The notes: generated by a model from the sequence alone, not told the origin. Positions 25,930 to 35,100 are shown, counted from the first letter of the stretch. The stretch: DNA of 64,000 nt from Actimicrobium sp035984655 (GCF_035984655.1 NZ_JAXCHT010000013.1:1-64000), one strand, 5' to 3'. Translations and numbers: made by a program.

Positions 25930-26966
25930 CCGTCCACCTTCACGTAAGGAATGCTCAGTCGTACTTCGAACCTGCCCTCGACCACCGTCGTGCTCAACTG
26001 CGCTTCGAGGTCGTACAGCAGGCGCAGGCGCCCGCGAATATTGTCCAGCGCCATATGGTTGCCCAACGAGACCGGCGCGTTGCCATGATACGGATTGGTA
26101 ATCAAAATGTGAATCGTGTCGCGTGCGCGCCGCAACACAATCCGGATCAGCGCCGGCGTGCCGGTTTGCTCGACGCCGTAATACACCGCGTTTTCCAGCA
26201 GCGGCTGCAGCAGCAGGGACGGCATCCTGGCCTGGCGCAGCACGTCGGCATGGATCGCCGTGGTGTCCCATTCGATTTGCAGGCGCTCGCCGAGACGGAT
26301 CGTTTCGATCGACAGATATTGCCGGCATAGCCGAATCTCGTCTTCCATCGAGGTGATGTCGCGGTTGTCGCGCATCAGCACGCGAAACAGATCGGCCAGA
26401 TCCTCGAGGGCGGTCTCGGCCCGGCGCGGATCGCTGCGAATCAGCGCCAGCACCGCGTTGAGGCTGTTGAACAGAAAATGCGGCCGAATGCGCGCCTGCA
26501 GCGCCTGCAAGCGCGCTTCGCCCAGCGCCGGCGAAAAGGCGCGCGCGCGCAGCTCGAAATAATGCTGCAGCGCGAGCCCGAACAGCGCCGCCATCAGCAT
26601 TGCCTCGACCGGCGTCAGATTCGGCACGCTGGCCAGAAACCAGTCCAGCCGCGCCATCAGGCGCACCACCAGCGCTGCCACCAGGGCCGGCACCAGAGCG
26701 CACAACACGCGCTGACTGCGTGGCGTCAGGCGCGCGGCGATCCGGCGCACGCCACACAACGCCACCAGCGAACTCATGCAGATCAGCTCAACTACCATCG
26801 AGGTTTGCACAAAAGCCAGCAAGGCCGCGCTGCGATCGCGGTGCTGCATCAGAATCCCGACGATGACGACCAGGTTGACCGCCGCCAGCACCCGCAGGAT
26901 CACGCCGGTGTTGCAGCAATCGGGAATGACGACCTCAGGCGGATCGGTGTTGGCAGCAGCTGGCAT
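25926..26966 (-). CDS. algZ: LytS/AlgZ (FimS)-type membrane histidine kinase
   Basis: A 346-residue protein with four predicted membrane helices (about 22-140) followed by a His_kinase domain with the signature RPHFLFNSLNAVLALI and an HATPase-like end (LLLQPLLENAVYYGVEQ). The fold class matches AlgZ/FimS, which lacks a conventional N-box. It pairs with the AlgR-like regulator downstream and is divergent from argH, a conserved arrangement. The ribosome site before ATG 26966 is weak. Confidence 0.85.
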   Translation of the reverse strand: MPAAANTDPPEVVIPDCCNTGVILRVLAAVNLVVIVGILMQHRDRSAALLAFVQTSMVVELICMSSLVALCGVRRIAARLTPRSQRVLCALVPALVAALVVRLMARLDWFLASVPNLTPVEAMLMAALFGLALQHYFELRARAFSPALGEARLQALQARIRPHFLFNSLNAVLALIRSDPRRAETALEDLADLFRVLMRDNRDITSMEDEIRLCRQYLSIETIRLGERLQIEWDTTAIHADVLRQARMPSLLLQPLLENAVYYGVEQTGTPALIRIVLRRARDTIHILITNPYHGNAPVSLGNHMALDNIRGRLRLLYDLEAQLSTTVVEGRFEVRLSIPYVKVDG

Positions 26967-27029
26967 GGCGAGACGGATTCCCTGAGGTTGACGGCAATGC
27001 TTGTTTTATAATCGAACCATCCTGCGTTC

Positions 27030-27090
27030 GGCGCACTTTCTTTTTGGCGCATTCACTTTTGGCGCACTCACTTTTTGCGCACTCACTTTT
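27030..27090 (+). repeat. Four tandem copies of a 14-16 base unit in the argH leader
   Basis: The units GGCGCACTTTCTTTTT, GGCGCATTCACTTTT, GGCGCACTCACTTTTT and GCGCACTCACTTTT run head to tail and end 12 bases before the argH start codon. A TATAAT-like hexamer lies at 27007-27012, so the repeats should fall in the 5' leader. Copy number changes could alter leader length. The repeats have no coding explanation on either strand. Confidence 0.8.
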
Positions 27091-27102
27091 CGGACTCCAA
27101 TT

Positions 27103-28500
27103 ATGACAGCTCAATTCTCCAAAAAAGGCGAAGCCTGGTCGGCCCGCTTTTCCGAACCGGTGTCCGATCTGGTCAAGCGCTACACCGCCTCGGTGTTCTT
27201 CGACAAGCGGCTCGCCGCCGTCGACATCCAGGGTTCGCTGGCGCACGCGCAGATGCTGGCGACGCAAGCGATCATCACCGATGCCGACCTGCAGGCCATC
27301 CGCAGCGGCCTCGGACAGATCAGCACGGAGATCGCCGAAGACCGGTTCACCTGGCTGCTCGATCTCGAAGATGTGCACCTGAATATCGAAAAGCGCCTCA
27401 CCGAGCTGGTCGGCGACGCCGGCAAACGCCTGCATACCGGGCGCTCGCGCAACGATCAGGTAGCCACCGACATCCGGCTGTACCTGCGCGGCGCGATTGA
27501 CGACTTGACCCTGCTGCTGCGCGAACTGCGCCTGGCGCTGGTCGACCTGGCCGAACAGCACGCCGACACCATCCTGCCGGGCTTCACCCACATGCAGGTG
27601 GCGCAACCGGTCACGTTTGGCCATCACCTGCTGGCGTACGTCGAGATGTTCGGGCGGGACGCCGAGCGCATGGCCGACTGCCGCAAGCGCGTCAACCGCC
27701 TGCCGCTTGGCGCTGCCGCGCTGGCCGGCACCACTTTTCCGATCGATCGCGAACTGGTCGCGACGCTGCTTGGGTTCGATGCGGTCTGCACCAATTCGCT
27801 CGATGCGGTGTCGGATCGCGATTTTGCGATTGAATTCTGCGCCGCCGCCGCACTGGTCATGACGCATATTTCGCGCATGTCCGAAGAGCTGGTGATCTGG
27901 ATGAGCCCGAGGGTGGGGTTCATCGACATCGCCGACCGCTTCTGCACCGGCTCGTCGATCATGCCGCAGAAAAAAAATCCCGACGTACCGGAGCTGGCGC
28001 GCGGCAAGACCGGTCGCGTGACCGGCCATCTGATGAGCCTGCTCACGCTCATGAAGGGCCAGCCGCTGGCCTACAACAAGGACAATCAGGAAGACAAGGA
28101 GCCGCTGTTCGACACCGTCGACACCCTCACCGATACGCTGCGCATCTTTGCCGACATGGCACGCGGCATCACCGTCAAGCCCGAGGCGATGCGCGCCGCC
28201 GCCCTGCAGGGCTACGCCACCGCCACCGATCTGGCCGACTATCTGGTCAAGAAGGGCCTGCCGTTTCGCGACGCCCACGAAGCGGTCGCCCACGCGGTGC
28301 GGGTCTGCGTCGACAAGGGTTGCGATCTGAGCGACCTGACGCTGGCCGAGCTGCAGGCGTTTTCGCTGCTGATCGAAGCCGATATCTATCAGGTGCTCAC
28401 GCTGGAAGGCTCGGTGGCGGCGCGCGACCACATCGGCGGCACCGCGCCGCGTCAGGTTCGCGCTGCCATTGCGCGCCTGCGGCAAGAACTTGCCGACTGA
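27103..28500 (+). CDS. argH: Argininosuccinate lyase
   Basis: A 465-residue fumarase/aspartase-superfamily enzyme that cleaves argininosuccinate to arginine and fumarate, the last step of arginine synthesis. The superfamily signature GSSIMPQKKNPDVPE is present at about 286-300, preceded by TGRSRNDQVATD and the catalytic His in PGFTHMQVAQPV. Length is normal. The start is ATG 27103 directly after the tandem repeats; no strong ribosome site is visible. Confidence 0.96.
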   Translation: MTAQFSKKGEAWSARFSEPVSDLVKRYTASVFFDKRLAAVDIQGSLAHAQMLATQAIITDADLQAIRSGLGQISTEIAEDRFTWLLDLEDVHLNIEKRLTELVGDAGKRLHTGRSRNDQVATDIRLYLRGAIDDLTLLLRELRLALVDLAEQHADTILPGFTHMQVAQPVTFGHHLLAYVEMFGRDAERMADCRKRVNRLPLGAAALAGTTFPIDRELVATLLGFDAVCTNSLDAVSDRDFAIEFCAAAALVMTHISRMSEELVIWMSPRVGFIDIADRFCTGSSIMPQKKNPDVPELARGKTGRVTGHLMSLLTLMKGQPLAYNKDNQEDKEPLFDTVDTLTDTLRIFADMARGITVKPEAMRAAALQGYATATDLADYLVKKGLPFRDAHEAVAHAVRVCVDKGCDLSDLTLAELQAFSLLIEADIYQVLTLEGSVAARDHIGGTAPRQVRAAIARLRQELAD

Positions 28501-28555
28501 CATATTTCAGCGCTACAGGACGTTGCAAGAAATTCCTGAACTATTTCTGGAAAGC

Positions 28556-28585
28556 TGAATCCGGCCACAGCTCTCCTGCGTAAAG
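28556..28585 (+). promoter_or_regulatory. Possible ECF-sigma promoter (TGAATCC-N16-CGTAA)
   Basis: TGAATCC at 28556-28562 and CGTA at 28579-28582 are 16 bases apart, resembling the TGATCC/CGTA pattern of ChrR-type ECF sigma factors. It lies about 50 bases upstream of the DUF4331 start. This is a pattern match only; no ECF sigma gene is in the window. Confidence 0.28.
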
Positions 28586-28599
28586 TGATTTGTATTCCC

Positions 28600-28613
28600 T
28601 GCTCGATCGAGCA
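28600..28613. repeat. Perfect 14-base palindrome TGCTCGATCGAGCA
   Basis: The dyad lies just upstream of the DUF4331 ribosome site. It could be an operator near the transcription start or a leader hairpin. Confidence 0.35.
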
Positions 28614-28637
28614 AACCACTTTATGAAGGAGACTGTC

Positions 28638-30131
28638 ATGCCGTCATTGTTCGCCAAAAGTTCTTGCTGCGCCGCACTTGTCGCCAGCGCCATTGCATCC
28701 CTGACTGCCGTTCCCGCAGTCGCCTCCAGCCATCGCGAAGCGCCGTTCATCACGCGCATGCCGAAGGTCGATGGCACCGATCTGTACCTGTTCCGCAGCT
28801 ATGAAGCCAACCGCTCCAGCTTCGTCACCCTGATTGCCAATTACGCGCCCCTGCAGGATGCCTACGGCGGCCCGAATTATTTTTCGATGGACCCGGATGC
28901 CCTGTATGAAATCCACATCGACAACAACGGCGATGGCAAGGAAGACCTGTCCTTCCAGTTCCGTTTCAATACCGAAAACAAGAATACCCAGCTGACTGTC
29001 GGCGACAAGAAAGTTGCGATCCCGCTGGTTATCAATGGCGCCTCCGACATCAACAGCGTCAACTCGGCCGCCGCCAATGTGCGTGAAACCTATTCGGTCA
29101 CGATGGTCAAGGGCGATCGACGCGGCGGTCAGCGCACGGCGATCACCAACGCCAGCGGCGGCGCCGCGGTGTTTGACAAGCCGCTCGACAATATCGGCAA
29201 CAAGTCGATTTCTGATTACGCCAGCTATGCCGCCAAGCATGTTGTGGCCATCAACATCCCTGGTTGCAGCACCCCCGGCAAGATGTTTGTCGGGCAGCGC
29301 AAGGACCCGTTCGTGGTCAACCTCGGCGAAACCTTTGACCTGATCAACATCAAGGCGCCCGCCACCGCCTTCGATCCGAACGCCGAGCGTGCCGGACATG
29401 ACGATCTGGCCGACAAGAATGTCACGGCGATCGAACTCGAACTGCCGATCGCCTGCCTGACCAACGGCAGCGAGCCAGTCATCGGCGCCTGGACCACCGC
29501 CAGCGTGCGTCAGGGTCGTCTGATCAATCCGACGCCGAACTCCAGCAAGGCCTCCAAGGAAGGCGGCGCGTGGTCGCAGGTGTCGCGTCTGGGCATGCCG
29601 CTGGTGAATGAACTGGTGATCGGCCTGAAGGACAAGGATCAGTTCAACCACAGCAAACCGACCGGCGACGGCCAGTTCATCGATTACGTGACCAACCCGA
29701 CCCTGCCGGCGCTGGTGCAGATCCTGTTCGGCTCGGCCGGCGTCAAGGCGCCGACCAACTTCCCGCGCAGCGATCTGGTCGCGGCGTTCCTGACCGGTGT
29801 CAAGGGCGTCAATCAACCGGCCAATGTGGTTGCCTCCGAGATGCTGCGCCTGAATACGACTACCCCTGTGAGCGCCACGCAGAACCGTCTGGGCGTGATT
29901 GGTGGCGACAGCGCCGGCTTCCCGAACGGCCGCCGGCCAGGCGATGACGTGGTGGATATCACGCTGCGCGTAGCCATGGGTCGTCTGTGCAAGCTCAGCA
30001 TCGGTTGCGTGCCGGGCGATGCGCCAGCGGGCGATATCGATTTCACCGACGGTGCCTATCTGGACAGTGCGTTCTTCGACACCACCTTTCCGTATCTGAA
30101 AACACCGATCGCCGGTTCGCTCAAGCATTGA
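28638..30131 (+). CDS. Secreted DUF4331 domain protein
   Basis: A 497-residue protein with a signal peptide (cleavage near VPAVASS) followed by SHREAPFITRMPKVDGTDLYLFRSYE, the typical opening of the DUF4331 family. The family's biochemical function is unknown; members are periplasmic or secreted and often controlled by alternative sigma factors. GAAGGAGA precedes the ATG at 28638, which is preferred to upstream in-frame ATGs. It is followed after 40 bases by a small lipoprotein gene, probably in the same transcript. Confidence 0.85.
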   Translation: MPSLFAKSSCCAALVASAIASLTAVPAVASSHREAPFITRMPKVDGTDLYLFRSYEANRSSFVTLIANYAPLQDAYGGPNYFSMDPDALYEIHIDNNGDGKEDLSFQFRFNTENKNTQLTVGDKKVAIPLVINGASDINSVNSAAANVRETYSVTMVKGDRRGGQRTAITNASGGAAVFDKPLDNIGNKSISDYASYAAKHVVAINIPGCSTPGKMFVGQRKDPFVVNLGETFDLINIKAPATAFDPNAERAGHDDLADKNVTAIELELPIACLTNGSEPVIGAWTTASVRQGRLINPTPNSSKASKEGGAWSQVSRLGMPLVNELVIGLKDKDQFNHSKPTGDGQFIDYVTNPTLPALVQILFGSAGVKAPTNFPRSDLVAAFLTGVKGVNQPANVVASEMLRLNTTTPVSATQNRLGVIGGDSAGFPNGRRPGDDVVDITLRVAMGRLCKLSIGCVPGDAPAGDIDFTDGAYLDSAFFDTTFPYLKTPIAGSLKH

Positions 30132-30171
30132 TTCACCCGAACCCTCACGGCATTTTCATCAGGAGAGCATC

Positions 30172-30405
30172 ATGAAAAAATTCATTCTGTTTTGTGCCAC
30201 GGCATGCCTGCTGTCGGCATGTGGCGGCGGTGGCGGCAGCGGCAATGCCACGACCGGCGAAACCTCGGCGGCGGCGCCCGACGACTCGTTTGTCAGCGCG
30301 ATCTTCAGCCTGATCGGATCGGCTACCGATGACGCATCCGACCAGTCGATCGATGCCGTCGGCGTGACGACACCGGACAATACGGCGCCGGTGACGATCA
30401 TGTAA
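30172..30405 (+). CDS. Small lipoprotein of unknown function
   Basis: A 77-residue protein with a lipobox LSAC at 14-17, so it is predicted to be lipidated at Cys17. A Gly-rich linker (GGGGGSGN) and a Ser/Thr/Asp-rich tail without clear structure follow. The AGGAG ribosome site is clear. It is the last gene before a strong terminator and is probably co-transcribed with the DUF4331 gene; a partner role in the envelope is possible but unproven. Confidence 0.75.
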   Translation: MKKFILFCATACLLSACGGGGGSGNATTGETSAAAPDDSFVSAIFSLIGSATDDASDQSIDAVGVTTPDNTAPVTIM

Positions 30406-30443
30406 CTGCAGTTTTTCTGTCGTCCAATGCAAATTGGGACGCG

Positions 30444-30477
30444 GCCTGTGCACTTCCCCGAGTGCGCAGGCTTTTTT
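30444..30477 (+). terminator. Rho-independent terminator after the DUF4331/lipoprotein unit
   Basis: An 11-base stem (GCCTGTGCACT with AGTGCGCAGGC, one mismatch) encloses TCCCCG and is followed by six T residues. Confidence 0.88.
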
Positions 30478-30630
30478 GCGTGCGGCCAAGCTATCGGATA
30501 ACCGTAGTTGATGCATCCGGCCGACCCTGCTACCCTCTTGCCCGTGCTTGCAAAAAATACGCTGCCGCATTGCACCAGCGCGCAACAGCGACCCAATAAC
30601 GATCGAGACACTTCATCCTCCGGAGACTTC

Positions 30631-31800
30631 ATGCGCACCGCATTCCCATTCAAAACACTGTCGCTCGCCCTGCTCGTCGCAGGAATTGGCTGTTCCACGC
30701 TGCCCGCCGCCCATGCGGCCGATATCAAGCTCGGCGCGGCCGAGGCGTTGACCGGCCCCGCAGCAAAGTATGGCGTGGCCATCAAGAATGGCCTGACACT
30801 GGCGGCCGATGAGGTCAATGCCAAGGGCGGCGTCAACGGCAACAAGCTGGTGCTGGTGATCGAAGACGAACAGGGCAAGAAGGAAGAAGCCATCAACGTC
30901 TTCAAGAAACTGATCTTCCAGGACAAGGTCCTGATGGTGTTTGGCCCGACCCTGTCGAACTCGGCCTTCGCCGCCGACCCGATTGCAGTGGCCTCGAAAG
31001 TCGTCGTTTTCGGCACCAGCAACACCGCCGAAGGCATCAGTGCGATGGGCCCCACCATTTTCCGCAACTCGGTGATGGAAGCCGACGTGCTGCCAGTGAC
31101 CACCAAGGCCGCCGTCAAGCAGTACGGCATCAAGAAGGTCGCGATCATTTACGGCAACGACGATGCCTTCACCAAGAATGGTTACGACGTGTTCAAGGCC
31201 ACGCTGGAAGCGCAGAAAATCCCCGTCACGGCGACTGAAACCTACGCCAAGGGCGATGTCGATTTCAAGGCCCAGATGACCAAGATCAAGGCGACCAATC
31301 CGGATGCGATCGTCTGTTCCTGCCTGGTCGAAGAAGCCGCCGGCATCATCCTGCAAACCCGCACGCTGGGCATGAAGCAGCCGTTCATCGGCGGCAACGG
31401 CTTGAATTCGCCGAAGTTGTTTGAAATCGCCAAGGACGCCGCCGAAGGCACCGTGCTCGGCAGCCCCTGGTCGGCCGAGAACCTGACCCCGGCGAACAAG
31501 GCGTTCATCACTGCCTACAAGGCGAAATTCGGCAGCGATCCGGACCAGTTCGCGGCGCAGGCCTATGACGCGGTGCACATCGTTGCTGATGCGCTCAAGA
31601 ATGTGAAGCTGAGCGGTGCGCTCGACAAGGATCGCCAGGCGTTGCGGGATGCCTTGCCGGCAGTGAAGATCGACGGCGCCACCGGTGCCTTTGCGTTCCG
31701 CCGTGCCGCCGCCAAGGATGGCAAGGAAAGTGGCTATGATGCCGAACAGGAAGCCATCGTCAATGTCGGCAAGGGCGGCAAATTCGTCCTGCTGAAGTGA
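30631..31800 (+). CDS. livJ: Periplasmic branched-chain amino acid-type ABC substrate-binding protein
   Basis: A 389-residue LivJ/HAAT-family binding protein. The signal peptide ends near PAAHAAD, and the mature start IKLGAAEALTGPAAKYGVAIKNGLTLAADEVNA is typical of the Peripla_BP_6 family. CGGAG precedes the ATG at 30631. It heads a five-gene operon with two permeases and two ATPases. A 12-base hairpin separates it from the permease genes. The substrate (branched-chain amino acid, urea, amide or aromatic acid) cannot be fixed from sequence alone. Confidence 0.88.
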   Translation: MRTAFPFKTLSLALLVAGIGCSTLPAAHAADIKLGAAEALTGPAAKYGVAIKNGLTLAADEVNAKGGVNGNKLVLVIEDEQGKKEEAINVFKKLIFQDKVLMVFGPTLSNSAFAADPIAVASKVVVFGTSNTAEGISAMGPTIFRNSVMEADVLPVTTKAAVKQYGIKKVAIIYGNDDAFTKNGYDVFKATLEAQKIPVTATETYAKGDVDFKAQMTKIKATNPDAIVCSCLVEEAAGIILQTRTLGMKQPFIGGNGLNSPKLFEIAKDAAEGTVLGSPWSAENLTPANKAFITAYKAKFGSDPDQFAAQAYDAVHIVADALKNVKLSGALDKDRQALRDALPAVKIDGATGAFAFRRAAAKDGKESGYDAEQEAIVNVGKGGKFVLLK

Positions 31801-31830
31801 TATCCCCAGTCTGATCAGAAGTACTCCCAC

Positions 31831-31861
31831 GCGGCATTTTCATCTCCACTGAAAATGCCGC
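31831..31861 (+). other. Perfect 12-base intergenic hairpin between binding-protein and permease genes
   Basis: GCGGCATTTTCA and TGAAAATGCCGC form a perfect stem with a seven-base loop. No T-run follows. Its position, 30 bases after livJ and 15 before livH, fits an mRNA-stabilising or attenuating element that lets the binding protein be made in excess over the permeases. Confidence 0.7.
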
Positions 31862-31876
31862 GATCACATTCAGGCA

Positions 31877-32764
31877 ATGGCCATGCTCGAACAACAACTC
31901 ATTAATGCCCTCTCGCTGGGTAGTGTCTACGCCCTGTTTGCACTTGGCTTTACGCTCGTCTTCGGCGTCCTTGGCGTCATCAATTTATCGCATGGCGCGA
32001 TCTTCATGCTGGGCAGTTATGTCGCGCTGATGCTGATTCAAAAGCTGGCAATGCCGCTCTGGCTGGCGCTGCTGGCCGCCATGCTGGTCACCGGCCTGAT
32101 CGGGCTGGTGGTCGATTTCCTGGTGCTGCGACCGCTGCGGGCCCGTAATGCGCCGCATCTGGCGCCGATGATCGCCTCGATTGGCGTGGCGATCATGCTG
32201 ACCAACCTGGCCCAGGGCCTGTTTGGCGCAGAGAACAAACGCTTCCCGGCCGGCACCATCCCCGAAGAGAGCATCAGCTTCGGCAGCGTGCATGTGACCG
32301 CGGTGCAGATCGGCATCGTGGCGATTTCGTTCATCCTGATGCTGGTGTTGCTGATGGTGATGCGCCGCACCCAGCTCGGCCGTGCCCTGCGCGCGATCGC
32401 CGAGTCGCCCAAAGCCGCTGCGCTGCTGGGCATTCATGTCGAAGGACTGTTTCTGCTGACCTCGTTTGCGGCAGCCGCATTGGGCGGCGTCGCCGGCGTG
32501 CTGGTCGGACTTTCATTCAACGCGATTTCGCCGTTCATGGGCCAGCCGATGCTGCACAAGGGGATTGCCGTCATCATCCTGGGCGGCATGGGTGACATTC
32601 GCGGCGCCATGATCGGCGGGCTGTTCCTCGGTTTCGCCGAAGTCATGAGCGTGGCCTATCTGTCGTCCGATTTGCGCGACGCGGTGGCATTTGGTTTGTT
32701 GTTTCTGATTCTGCTGGTGCGCCCTTCCGGGATGTTTGGCAAAGTCCTGGAAAGGAAGGCTTGA
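31877..32764 (+). CDS. livH: Branched-chain amino acid-type ABC permease LivH
   Basis: A 295-residue integral membrane protein of the BPD_transp_2 family with about eight helices. LGSVYALFALGFTLVFGVLGVINLSHG is the diagnostic N-terminal region, and the cytoplasmic coupling loop lies near RALRAIAESPKAAALLGIHV. It forms the heteromeric membrane channel with LivM. The first ATG at 31877 is used; the second at 31883 is possible. Confidence 0.93.
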   Translation: MAMLEQQLINALSLGSVYALFALGFTLVFGVLGVINLSHGAIFMLGSYVALMLIQKLAMPLWLALLAAMLVTGLIGLVVDFLVLRPLRARNAPHLAPMIASIGVAIMLTNLAQGLFGAENKRFPAGTIPEESISFGSVHVTAVQIGIVAISFILMLVLLMVMRRTQLGRALRAIAESPKAAALLGIHVEGLFLLTSFAAAALGGVAGVLVGLSFNAISPFMGQPMLHKGIAVIILGGMGDIRGAMIGGLFLGFAEVMSVAYLSSDLRDAVAFGLLFLILLVRPSGMFGKVLERKA

Positions 32765-32765
32765 G

Positions 32766-33632
32766 ATGATGGAATGGTGGGAAGCCTTCTGGTCGACATA
32801 CAACACGGTCATTTTCAGCATTGGCGTCAATGCGATGCTGGCGCTGTCGATCTACATCACGCTGTCATGCGGACTGCTGTCGCTGGCCAATGCGGCCTTC
32901 ATGGGCATCGGCGCATATGCCGCGTCGATGATCAGCATGCAAACCGGCCTGTCGTTTCCGGTCGCGCTGGCAGCCGCCGGCGCACTGCCGGCGCTGGTGG
33001 CGCTGATCATCGGCATCCCGACGCTGCGCCTGTCGGGCGTGTATCTGGCCATGGCCACGCTGGGATTCGGTGAAGTGGTGCGAGTGATCGTGCTGAACAT
33101 GTCGATCACCGGCGGGCCAATGGGCATCAACGGGATTCCGCAAAAAACCGAGTTCTGGCACATCCTGCTGCTGCTGGGCGCGACGCTGTATGTGCTGGCA
33201 CGGATGCGCCGCTCGAAAATCGGCCGCGCCTTTGAAGCCATCAAGGCCGATGAAGTCGCCGCACGGCTGATGGGGATCAATGTCTCGGCCTACAAGCTGC
33301 TGGCATTCGTGATGGGCGCGGTCATCGCCGGTGTCGCCGGCGGCCTCAATGCGCACTACACCTTCACCATCGGTCCTGGCAATTACGCCTTCGAAAACGC
33401 GGTCGAGATTCTGACCATGGCGGTCTTCGGCGGCACCAGCAACCTGATCGGGCCAACCGTCGGCGCGGCAATCCTGACCTTGTTGCCCGAGGTACTGCGC
33501 GAGCTGAAGGATTTCCGGCTGGCGTTCAACGGGCTGATCCTGGTGCTGGTGATTCTGTATCTGCCCAAGGGCATCTGGGACCCGCGCCGCATTCGCGGCT
33601 TCTGGCGCCGTCTCACCGGAGGGCCACGTTGA
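32766..33632 (+). CDS. livM: Branched-chain amino acid-type ABC permease LivM
   Basis: A 288-residue membrane protein of the same family as LivH. The conserved region GVYLAMATLGFGEVVRVIVLN and the coupling loop GRAFEAIKADEVAARLMGINV are present. The end carries a basic RRIRGFWRRL tail. It is shorter than E. coli LivM, which has an N-terminal extension, but normal for betaproteobacteria. An AAGGA ribosome site lies before ATG 32766; its stop overlaps the livG start. Confidence 0.93.
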   Translation: MMEWWEAFWSTYNTVIFSIGVNAMLALSIYITLSCGLLSLANAAFMGIGAYAASMISMQTGLSFPVALAAAGALPALVALIIGIPTLRLSGVYLAMATLGFGEVVRVIVLNMSITGGPMGINGIPQKTEFWHILLLLGATLYVLARMRRSKIGRAFEAIKADEVAARLMGINVSAYKLLAFVMGAVIAGVAGGLNAHYTFTIGPGNYAFENAVEILTMAVFGGTSNLIGPTVGAAILTLLPEVLRELKDFRLAFNGLILVLVILYLPKGIWDPRRIRGFWRRLTGGPR

Positions 33633-34390
33633 TGCTTCAGTTTAATCAAATCAGCAAGCATTTCGGCGGTCTGAAAGTGCTGCAGGACGTCAGCTTTACC
33701 GTGCCTGCGGGCGGCATCTTCGGCATGATCGGACCCAACGGCGCCGGCAAGACCACGGTGTTCAATCTGCTCACAGGATTGCTGCAACCGTCAGGCGGCA
33801 GCATTGCTTTCAATGGCCAGAATCTGGGCGCCGTGGCGCCGCATCGCATCACCGAACTCGGCATCGCGCGCACGTTCCAGAACATCCGGATTTTCAAGGA
33901 AATGACGCTGCTCGAAAACGTCATCGTCGGCATGCATGCGCATCTTGACTACGGCATTGGCGACCTGCTGCTCAATCTTGGCACGTTCCGCCAGGCCGAA
34001 GCAAAGGCGCGCGAGCGTGCGCTCGAATTGCTATCGTGGGTCAAGCTCGATCACAACGCCATGCTGCTGGCCGAAAGCCTGTCGTATGGTGAACAACGCC
34101 GGCTTGAATTCGCCCGCGCCCTCGCGACCGAGCCGAAATTGCTGTTGCTGGATGAGCCGGTGGCGGGCATGAATCCGGCCGAAAAAACCGAATTGATGGC
34201 CGAGATCGTCAACATCAGGCAGCGCGGCTTTTCGATCTTCCTGATCGAGCATGACATGCGCTTCGTGATGGGATTGTGCGACCGCATCGCGGTGCTCAAT
34301 TTCGGCCGCATCATCGCTGAAGGCACGCCCGACGAAATCAAGAACAACCCCGAAGTCATCGAAGCTTATCTCGGCAAGGAAGACGCATGA
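33632..34390 (+). CDS. livG: ABC transporter ATPase LivG
   Basis: A 252-residue nucleotide-binding protein. Walker A is GPNGAGKT, the signature is LSYGEQRRLE, Walker B is LLLLDEPVAGM, and the LivG-specific NPAEKTELM and C-terminal IKNNPEVIEAYLG are present. The ATG at 33632 (overlapping the livM stop as TGATG) follows GGAGGG with good spacing; a TTG one codon earlier is less likely. It forms a heterodimer with LivF. Confidence 0.95.
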   Translation: MLQFNQISKHFGGLKVLQDVSFTVPAGGIFGMIGPNGAGKTTVFNLLTGLLQPSGGSIAFNGQNLGAVAPHRITELGIARTFQNIRIFKEMTLLENVIVGMHAHLDYGIGDLLLNLGTFRQAEAKARERALELLSWVKLDHNAMLLAESLSYGEQRRLEFARALATEPKLLLLDEPVAGMNPAEKTELMAEIVNIRQRGFSIFLIEHDMRFVMGLCDRIAVLNFGRIIAEGTPDEIKNNPEVIEAYLGKEDA

Positions 34391-35100
34391 GCGCGCTGTT
34401 GCAAGTTACCGGCCTGGCGGTGTCGTATGGCCACATCGAGGCCGTCAAGGGCATCGATCTGGTCTTGCATGCCGGTGAAATCACGGCGCTGGTGGGCGCC
34501 AATGGCGCCGGAAAAAGTACGGCGCTGCTGGCGATTTCCGGCTTGCTGAAAGCCAGCCGCGGCGCGGTGCTGTTCGACGGCGTCGACCTGACCAAACTGG
34601 CGCCGCATCAGATCGTCGCGCGCGGCGTGGTACAGGTGGCCGAAGGACGGGCGATCCTGACCACGCTGACAGTGGCCGAGAATCTCGCGCTCGGCACCTA
34701 CGCACGCAAGGACAAATCGGGCGTCGCTGCCGATCTGGAATGGGTGTATGCGTTGTTTCCGGTGCTGCGCAGCCGGCGTGATGGACTGGCCGGCAACCTC
34801 TCGGGCGGCGAACAGCAAATGCTGGCCATCGGCCGCGCCTTGATGGCCAAGCCGCGCGTGTTGCTGCTGGATGAGCCGTCGATGGGACTGGCGCCGCTGA
34901 TGGTGCAGGAGATCTTCCGCATCCTCAAGGAAATCAACCTGACCGGCCTGACGATCCTGCTGGTCGAACAAAACGTGCGGCAGGCGTTGAAGATCGCCCA
35001 GCGTGGTTATGTACTCGAAACCGGCAAGATCGTGCTGTCCGGCAGCGGCCAGGATTTGCTGGATGATCCAAAGGTGGTGGAGGCGTATCTGGGGGGCTGA
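34387..35100 (+). CDS. livF: ABC transporter ATPase LivF
   Basis: A 237-residue nucleotide-binding protein with Walker A GANGAGKS, signature LSGGEQQMLAIGRAL, Walker B VLLLDEPSMGLAPL and the LivF-type end VVEAYLGG. It overlaps livG by four bases and closes the operon. The gene converges on serA with a 26-base gap and no visible terminator. Confidence 0.95.
   Translation: MSALLQVTGLAVSYGHIEAVKGIDLVLHAGEITALVGANGAGKSTALLAISGLLKASRGAVLFDGVDLTKLAPHQIVARGVVQVAEGRAILTTLTVAENLALGTYARKDKSGVAADLEWVYALFPVLRSRRDGLAGNLSGGEQQMLAIGRALMAKPRVLLLDEPSMGLAPLMVQEIFRILKEINLTGLTILLVEQNVRQALKIAQRGYVLETGKIVLSGSGQDLLDDPKVVEAYLGG

Noticed and set aside
26988..27012. TTGACG and TATAAT as a complete argH promoter
   Set aside because: The spacer is only 13 bases, too short for a standard sigma-70 promoter; the TATAAT alone may still be a -10.
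26935..28503. 522-codon minus-strand frame opposite argH
   Set aside because: argH has complete family signatures on the plus strand. The minus translation runs through the tandem repeats and has no recognisable domain.
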